NCBI GenBank assembly: GCA_026120185.1
Contig: JANUWF010001481.1
Location: forward strand, 2,671,001 to 2,735,000
Source: Voacanga thouarsii
Lineage: Eukaryota; Streptophyta; Magnoliopsida; Gentianales; Apocynaceae
Direction of reading: 5' to 3'
DNA: 64,000 bases
Positions within the stretch are counted from its first letter, which is position 1. The number at the start of each line of letters is the position of its first letter. Under the pieces are notes generated by a model. That model saw nothing but the letters and a program-made list of their open reading frames with translations. It did no database searches and was not told where the DNA came from. Position numbers and translations under genes: made by a program. This document shows positions 56,831-64,000 of this stretch, piece after piece.

Positions 56831-57819
56831 CACCTCGAATTTGGCAGCCACTTATACCAAACCCACATTTTGATATCCTTTTATCCTTTGAATCCTCAGA
56901 AGATGATTTGTTATTTAGGATGGTAGTACTGAAGAGTTTGAGTCAGTAGGTAGCCATAACCTTAGTAGGGTAGACCTTGAAGAAACTAAGTCTAAGGGAA
57001 AATTTGAGGAAGATAAGGAAAGACTCTGGAAGAACGCTATGATGGTAGATCCAAAGGAAGGGAAAAATTTGAGAAAAACCTTAAAAGGCCTGATGAGGGG
57101 GCTAGAACCTTAATCTTTGTTTCTAAGGGTGAGGTTGATGAATATGGACTCTTTAAACATGTAGACCTGACTAGGAACACTAGGGATGGTTTAGTGTGCT
57201 GATATAGACAACTCTGTGAATGCTAATACTAAACAGATAAAGGAATTACCCAATTAGAAAAACTGCAAAGTGGTTGTTTCTGTCTAATTTTGATGATTCT
57301 AATGATAAGTAATTATGTTGAGTAAAGAGTAGTATTGATGTTGGTTTATTTTGGAATTTCAACTTTCTTTGCAAACTATTCTTTATGAAAATAGATATTC
57401 GATGGGAAACTTATTTCTTTTAAGAATTATTTATTTGAACAAGCTATAAATGTTATGCTGTGGGAAGATTACTTTTGGAAACTTCCTTATTAGTCATTTT
57501 ATGTTCATGTGCAAACACTCTGTGTGATAAATAATCACTTTTTTATGTTCTATTACTTAGTTTGCATGTGGCATTATGAGCATGAGCATTCTTTACATAT
57601 ATTCCTAACAAGGGTGTGGCCTTTATGATAAGAAGATGTCGCCAAGATACAAAATAGCTACCTGCAATAGTAGGATTCCTAGAGTGGAACTAATAACCTT
57701 AGATTATAAGCCTATGCAAGACCTTCCATAAAATAACAAAGTAGTAGGCAAAGAAAGGTAGGAAGTGGAGTCGGAAGGGCATATGAAATCTCAATAGGAT
57801 AAACTTTTAATAAAATGAC
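56831..57819 (+). other. Unassigned stretch before a gag remnant
   Basis: No long frame. The part 56950-57230 looks coding-like and acidic or basic in patches (GAGGAAGATAAGGAAAGACT) and may be an upstream gag region of the next element. The part 57250-57600 is AT-rich with nothing recognised. Confidence 0.35.
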
Positions 57820-58270
57820 TGAAACCTTCCAAGTGATGATGGCTAAGAGAGCACCCAATGGTGAGGATAAAACCTTGGAGTTATTTTTAAAATTCTAACC
57901 ACCCACATACTTTGGTGAGGTGGTATAGGAACAAAAAGTAAAATTGTGGACAGAACAAATGGAGGACATATTCTGAACCTTGCATTACTTAGAAGAGTGA
58001 ATGGTAAAATTTACAACTTTCAGACTAAGGGGGCCAGTGATAAATTGGTGGTAGCAGATACAGAAAGAGTGGGAAATAATAGGTCAAGAATGGAATTGGA
58101 ACAATTTTGTAGAATCATTCAATGTTGAATATATCTTTTAGTGTATAGTCGAAAAATGAGAAGATACATTCCGGAATCTAAAATAGAGGAGTATGATAGT
58201 AGCTTAATACACTGCTCAATTCAACAGCATGTCTAAGTACTGTCGACAACTAGTATATAGGAGTATAATC
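57820..58270 (+). pseudogene. Chromovirus-type gag remnant
   Basis: With stops ignored, the plus strand reads MAKRAPNGEDKTLELFLKF, then WTEQMEDIF and KFTTFRLRGPVINWWW, then NFVESFNVEYIF and YTAQFNSMSKYCRQL. This follows the Retrotrans_gag pattern (PPTF...W...IF...W...F...F...YCP). At least five stops. The frame ends before the LTR at 58490. Confidence 0.8.
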
Positions 58271-58489
58271 ATACCCAATAGTTCATAAAGGGATTGAGAT
58301 AAGAGTTGAGGAGGGTATTGGCACCCTTTCCTCTAATGGCTTATACAACAGCAGTGGAGGCTACATCCCACACCAAGAACGAAAACAAAAGTAGGGCTAA
58401 TAGCAAAACCCTGAACTCATCTGAACATGTTACTCATAAGAGGCCTGTAGGACAACAACATGGAAATAGGGGAAAACAAGCATGAACTA

Positions 58490-61400
58490 TGTGACACTTT
58501 CGTTTTTATACTTTCTAATTGCGATTACTTTGTACATGGTGAGAATTTCTATATTAAGCAAGAACAAGAAACATTCATTGCAATGAGATGAATATTTTGG
58601 TAGAATAAAAATTTTAATGGGTGTTAACAGAATTTTCAGTTGGGATTTCAGAAAACTGAGAAAGTATTTGAGAATTTCAAGAGACATGAAAATTAATTAT
58701 TTGTTGTTGAGATTCTTTAGGTAAAATATAAATTTTTCGTGATCAGAATGAATAATATCAGGGTTCATGATGTATTCAGAGAAGTAGGTAATATTTTTAT
58801 TCAAGAAATCGAGAGAGAAATTATGATTGGTTATTGGAAAAATGTGTCAAAATCTTATTTGATAAGGGGTTTCACTTCGTATGAGGTGATTTGTTGAAGG
58901 ATGCTTCGGTGGCTTGTTGAATTTCAAAAGCTCCCTGAAGATGCTATGCGTGATGCTAGGTGCCTTATGCATTTAATGCAGAATTATCATGTAATTAAAT
59001 TAATTTTTGTGGAAAAAAAAAAGGAAGAATGGCGGGAGACAGTTTGTGCACCGGTTTTGTGTGCTGAAAATAGAGAAAAAGAAGAAAAAAAATATAAGAA
59101 GAGTGAGAATGAAAGAAACTAGTAAGAAGAAGAGAGAGAAATTGGTAAGTTTTGAGAGAATGAGAAAGAAAACAAGAGTTCTTGGAGATTTTGAGCAAAA
59201 ATTGAACGAGAATCAAGGTAAATCACTTGATACCAAGAACTAATTTTGTTCTTCTCATAGTAAGGAGTAGATTGATGAATGTTTTGCAAGGAGATAAGAA
59301 TGTTATGTGATTTTTACTTGAAGAACATACGAACACTATATTGCTATTTTGTTCTCTTGTGTAACTGGTTGAATGGAATAGCATTTAGCATGGATTCTTT
59401 GATGTTTCAATGAATTTTTGAGGATGTTTGGAAGGGATTTTGATGGCTGAAATTGAAGGAGTTAATGAAGAAAAGATAAAATAAAGTAAAGGAATTAATT
59501 TAATGTTAGTTGAGATTATGTATGGAAAATAGAATAAAGGCAATGGATTTTGCTGCTATTTGTGTGGCATTTTTCTGCTGGAAAATGCTGAGAAAAATAG
59601 TTAGTTTTGATGAAGAAAACTTCAGCAAAAAATGGAGTAATTAATTGGAGTTGGGTGCTAGACGAAAGGATTAAAGAGATGGAATAGAATTTTGGTGAAA
59701 AAGGATTGAAAAAACAGAATTTTAGCTTAGAAAATGCTACAGAAAACCTGTCCAAATTCTGTTGTTGTTATGAAATCAGGCCATGAAATGATAGCTAAGT
59801 GAAATAGGAACATTTTGGCACAATTTGGAAAGTATCGGAGTTGTATATTGAAAGATCTGAATAAATTAGTTAGATGTGGTTTAATGACAAAGCTGGAAAT
59901 TTTGAGATAATACATGTCCTTGGATAAAATTCCATTTAATTGGTGGAAATAAAGAACATGAATTGAATGGATTGAAATGTTGAGAATTGTGTTTGGGAAA
60001 TGAATAAGTAATGGATAATTTGGAATAATAGCATTTCAAGTAATTTATTTCATTTCAAGAAGAAGTGAAATATTAAAGGAATTATGAAATTCCTTGTTAA
60101 TGTATTACAGGAATAATGTTGGTTCATTAATTTCATACTAAAGCGTATTGGGATTAATCTTTAACGTAGGTTTTTTTTTATTTTTTTATTTTGAACTTGT
60201 GACGATGATTGTTGGATGTTTTAACGATTGAGCAACAACGTATTCGAGGTGAGTCCCTTGAATACTTCAAAACCTAACTTATGCTAGTGGTTTATGCAAA
60301 TTGAAGTTATGCATAACAAATGCCTTCAGTTTTGCAAATAAAACTTTAGGTTTCCTATTTTTAATACGCATTGGATCTTGTTAAAATTCCCTAGAAAAAT
60401 GTGAGTCCTTTGATGTCTCGAATGACAAAAATGCTAGTGTGCATTTGTTATGACAAAATTGAACATTTGAACGATTTCATTTCTTTGAAGAAAAATATGG
60501 TTTCTCTCATAAAATCTATGATTTCATTTCATATTCAAATGACATGAAATTCATGAGATTTATTCTTGAAAATTTTCATTTTTTATGAATAATATTCTAA
60601 ACCATGAAAAACCCGAATATGTGGCTTTAGATTTTCCTGAACCGTTTATGATTTTCCTGAATAGGAAATGGTCACTTTTAAAAAAAAAAATAGAAATATT
60701 GCATTTTAATAAGAAATGGAGTTTATTCGATTGTGAATATTTTTCCATGAACAATTATATGTTTCAAAGCATTCCATTCATATTTTTATGAATTGAATTG
60801 GCTTTTGGTTTTACTCAGATGAACCTTATACTATGTTTATGGTTTGAATTCTTGAATTATGGCATATTTCTTTTGAGAAATTACAAAAATGCCCTTTTAC
60901 TTAGGAATATGATGAAATCCTAATCCTTGAATTATTCACATCTTTTGGATTTAAATTCTTAGATTATGCTGATTTTATTCCTTTTGGACTAGATTACTCA
61001 TAAATTGCATAATTACCCTTAAGGAATGTATTTAGTCACGTAGAGGACATTTTATCATTTTACGCTTAATTATTGGAAAATTATTTCTCGAAAGAGAAAT
61101 AGAGTTCGAAAATGATAATTTTGCCCCAAAAACTATTTTCACTCTATTCCCTTAGGAATTTTTGGATTCCATGGGAATTATTATATAGCAGATTAGGTTG
61201 CGATCCAGTGAAGACATTAAGTACTCAGTAAGACCTATGCCCTTTGTACTAGCTTAGTTTAAGATAGACTACCCCAAGTAACTTAGCTAGTTCTCGAGAT
61301 TATCTTACTTTAAATGGGGCGATAGAACATTGAAATTAGCCGTCCTAACTAGCTATTTATTTACCCGACAATTACCTATTTTAGCAAATGCACTCAAATG

Positions 61401-62304
61401 TGTACATTGGATTTTTCAATGATACCGGTGTGGACACCAATGTGTTCACCCATTATCACATCGATGTTGATTAATGTCAGTATTGGGAACCTTGGCTTAT
61501 AGTGGCAAGTAAAATACCAAAAATGTGAGATGAAGGGCTGTGGTCACTTACAACTGATTGTTGGGCTTTAGGACTGGGGTATTGAGGACTATCAATATTC
61601 GATGTAGCAAGATATGGTCCAATACGAATGGGGAAGCTTCAAACACTATAGTACCCTAGCCGAAGGTGAAGTTCTCTAGACTTTGCACATGGGGTGTTCT
61701 TCTAATAAGAGAAGTACCCACATTTTATTTGAAATTAGGCTTTTAGTTGAAAATTGATATTTTTCAAACATGTAATAGTTTTGAACCACAAAACTGTATT
61801 TTCTAAATTCTATAGTTGTAGAGTTATTTTTAGTGAAAAAATGTAATTATTTCCTATGGTTGAATTTTCTGAAAACAAATTCATGAGAAATCTTTATTTT
61901 CATTTCTAATGAAAATTTTGCATCTGTTTTGTCAAACACTAGCACACACGAGACTCACTGAGTGATTTTTCATTCACACATACTCTACTCTATTTTCCTA
62001 GGATCGGGAGACAGGAGTTAACCTTAGAGAAGCCAGTACTCCTTTTCTAAAGGAAAAATCCTAACAACTCAATGTATATTAGTATTTAGTGTACTTGTAA
62101 TATACAAGAACGCACTCTGTGTTGTAACTATCCTTTTGGGATGTATATTAACGTGTTATGTTTTAACTACTTTATATTATGTTATATGTTTATTTATGCA
62201 CTTTATGACTTTGTTTGTTATAAAAATCCCTTGTCTAAGCAATTGGATGGGCGACCCCTGACGCTTTTACACGCTTTCATACTATTTTAGTTAAGGGTGC
62301 TATA
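58490..62304 (+). repeat. 3.8-kb LTR, chromovirus (Tekay/Del-like)
   Basis: The end at 62304 is set by the PBS two bases later. The start at TGTGACACTTTCG (58490) is inferred because it mirrors the end AAGGGTGCTATA. Similar landmarks to 48863-53040 include AAGTACTCAGTAAGACC (61210) and GAGACTCACTGAGTG (61950). The terminal CA has become TA. No coding frames in it. Confidence 0.65.
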
Positions 62305-62306
62305 AT

Positions 62307-62319
62307 TGGTATCGGAGCC
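62307..62319 (+). other. Primer binding site (initiator-Met type)
   Basis: TGGTATCGGAGCC, one change from TGGTATCAGAGCC. It marks the LTR just before it as a 5' LTR. Confidence 0.85.
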
Positions 62320-62380
62320 ATAATTGTAGGATATTTGTATTATTTTGAGAGAGACTAATAAAATTACCTTCTTTTATAGA

Positions 62381-63213
62381 TATGGCTGATGATAGAGGCA
62401 AGAGACTTGTAGATGAGTAGACCAGTAGCAAGCAGAAGAAGAAAATAGGTGCAATTTCTGGTTGGAAATGAATTTAGAAGATACAGGTACGTCCTGGACC
62501 CAATTAGTTCTATGTAGAGACAGGCTCTGGCTTAAGACAATAACCTCAACCACTGGTGATCTGGGAGAGCCTCTTAATTACCCTACCCAGAGATCAGTCT
62601 CTTAAGAAGAGGCCATTGGAAACAAGTAGCTTTGACGACAATAACAATAGCTTAGATATCTCCAGTGAGTTGTATGAGGGAGATATACAGGAGCTGAGCG
62701 CTTTCTTTGAAAATTTGGCTGAGACATTCACTGATGACACTAAGTGAAAGGTTGAAGTAGTATCACCAGAGATGCCTCTAGATTACGATATACTTGCTCA
62801 GGCTGATGATGAGGGTGAGGAGGAGCCAGACGAAGTGATTGAGACTGAGTCCGATACCGAGTCCGATGTAGATCCGGAGGTAGAGCCAGAGGTTTAGATT
62901 GGGGCTGGAGAGGAAATAGAACTAGAGCAGGAGAATGAGATTGAGGAGGAGGAGGAGCTGATAGAGGAGTGGGAAGAGGAGATAGAGGAGGAGGTCAATT
63001 TACTTGGCCTCAGATATGATCATCCAGAGTCCTACACTGTGTTAGCTAATTCAGCACCCCCTATCTCTAGCAAGAGGAGTAATGAGTATTAGCTTGATCA
63101 TATGTATATATATAGTATGAGGTATAGCACAATATATGTGGATTAGGTGTGTATTTGCCACTCTAGGTATGGTTACGCACCCAATTTTGTATTGAGCCAT
63201 GTTATGGCAAGAC

Positions 63214-63254
<41 letters not shown>

Positions 63255-64000
63255 TTTTGCCCTATCTTGACTATACTAAGGTTGTTACTACTTTGCTTAC
63301 TTCATAACGATAATTGGTGGGTATATTATTAAATAATAAGAAAATTACAAATGCCACATAGACATGGTACTAGTTGCTACCTTGAAACACAAAATGAAAA
63401 CCATCTTGTTAAGGAAACCCATTTCTCGCCTACTAATAATGCAATGATGAGGACATTTGGAAGAATGACAAAGATCCTGGAATGGGTTACTAAAATTTCG
63501 ACTCGAAGAGAACGAATGGGAGATTTGAAAGACGATCAGCCATTAGAACGTTTTCAGAAGTTTCACCCACCTCTATTCCATAGTATACTAGACTAGGAAT
63601 AAGAGGTAGAATCATGGATAGAGCTAATGGAGAATATTTTCACTGCTCTCAATTACTTTGAGGAAAGAAAAGTGTGATTCACTACTTTTCGGTTACAAGA
63701 GCTGCACGAGATTTGTGGACTTGGGAAAAGGACCAAAAAGAGTGGGTCTAGACAAACTTCAAAGCAAGCTTCAAGAAGGAATTCATTCCTTGCTGGGTAA
63801 TTGAATGCAAGGAAGACGAGTTTCAGAATTTCAAGCAAGGAGGAAGAATGTTAGGACAATATGTCGATGAATTCATACGATTATGAAAATATTGCCCTTT
63901 ATTGGTTCAATCAAAAGCCAATCTCACAAGACGATTTGTGGAAGGCCTACGCATTAAGCTAAAGCATGTATTGTTGAGCATAGCACTACCTAGTTATTGT
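62381..64000 (+). pseudogene. Chromovirus gag with acidic N-terminal part, runs off the window
   Basis: An ATG at 62381 (MADDRGKRLVDE) meets a stop after 12 codons. The frame at 62556-63090 has two stops but reads through a strongly acidic region (VIETESDTESDVDPEVEPEV; EIEEEEELIEEWEEEIEEEV). From about 63530 the Retrotrans_gag domain shows FQKFHPPLFHSILD, WIELMENIFTALNYFEERKV, FTTFRLQ, WTWEKDQKEW and FKASFKKEFIPCWVI, with frameshifts. It ends at the right window edge. Confidence 0.78.
63220..63252 (+). repeat. (AC)n microsatellite
   Basis: About 16 AC units between the acidic part and the gag domain, suggesting that the linker DNA has decayed. Confidence 0.95.

Noticed and set aside
59007..59243. 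Lys/Glu-rich frame in the 3.8-kb LTR
   Set aside because: Purine-rich low-complexity DNA with an overlapping mirror frame on the other strand; inside a non-coding LTR.
1..64000. CRISPR array or bacterial operon structure
   Set aside because: No regularly spaced direct repeats with unique spacers, no Shine-Dalgarno-led gene runs; all repeated DNA is explained by LTRs, microsatellites and U3 modules.

Overview
This window is plant nuclear DNA made almost entirely of LTR retrotransposons. It is AT-rich and carries Ty1/copia and Ty3/gypsy elements with initiator-Met or tRNA-Asp primer binding sites, 5-bp target duplications and TATAAATA promoters in the gypsy LTRs. I found no host gene, rRNA or convincing tRNA in 64 kb. 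The families and base composition suggest pericentromeric or intergenic heterochromatin of a flowering plant, probably a eudicot; I cannot name the species.

Left two thirds (1-36810) form one stack of nested insertions, read from LTR ends and target duplications. A decayed copia element (Copia-C, gag and LTR at 34735-36810) was hit by Gypsy-A, an Athila-like element with no coding capacity whose 5' LTR starts before base 1 and whose 3' LTR ends at 34677. Gypsy-A holds a solo copia LTR (569-2399) in its 5' LTR, a rearranged chromovirus (5115-9944), and Copia-1 (10594-32434, minus strand). The 5' LTR of Copia-1 is split by a solo gypsy LTR (18515-20500) and by the complete Copia-2 (21480-32099, minus). 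The RNase H region of Copia-2 is split by a different solo copia LTR (23748-25194).

Middle (36811-48078): a diverged gypsy LTR fragment and an unclassified decayed stretch, then Gypsy-D (37943-47154, minus), a complete Athila-like element with a perfect GAACC target duplication. It retains recognisable protease, RT, RNase H and integrase but has lost most of gag. A MITE-like element (47223-47973) follows.

Right third (48079-64000): a copia 5' LTR and gag remnant (Copia-E) split by a truncated copia LTR, itself split by a 4.2-kb chromovirus-type solo LTR (48863-53040). Then come a gypsy LTR with a solo LTR of its own family inserted in it (54912-56685), a decayed gag (about 57820-58270), and a 3.8-kb LTR (58490-62304) with primer site and gag running off the right edge.

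Every coding region carries stops, frameshifts or deletions, so nothing looks autonomous; RNA made here would need proteins from other copies. The most unusual pattern is a set of short palindromic modules repeated in the U3 part of the gypsy LTRs. The module sequence differs from copy to copy, and the GCCGGCGCCGGC-type version recurs in unrelated chromovirus and copia elements.
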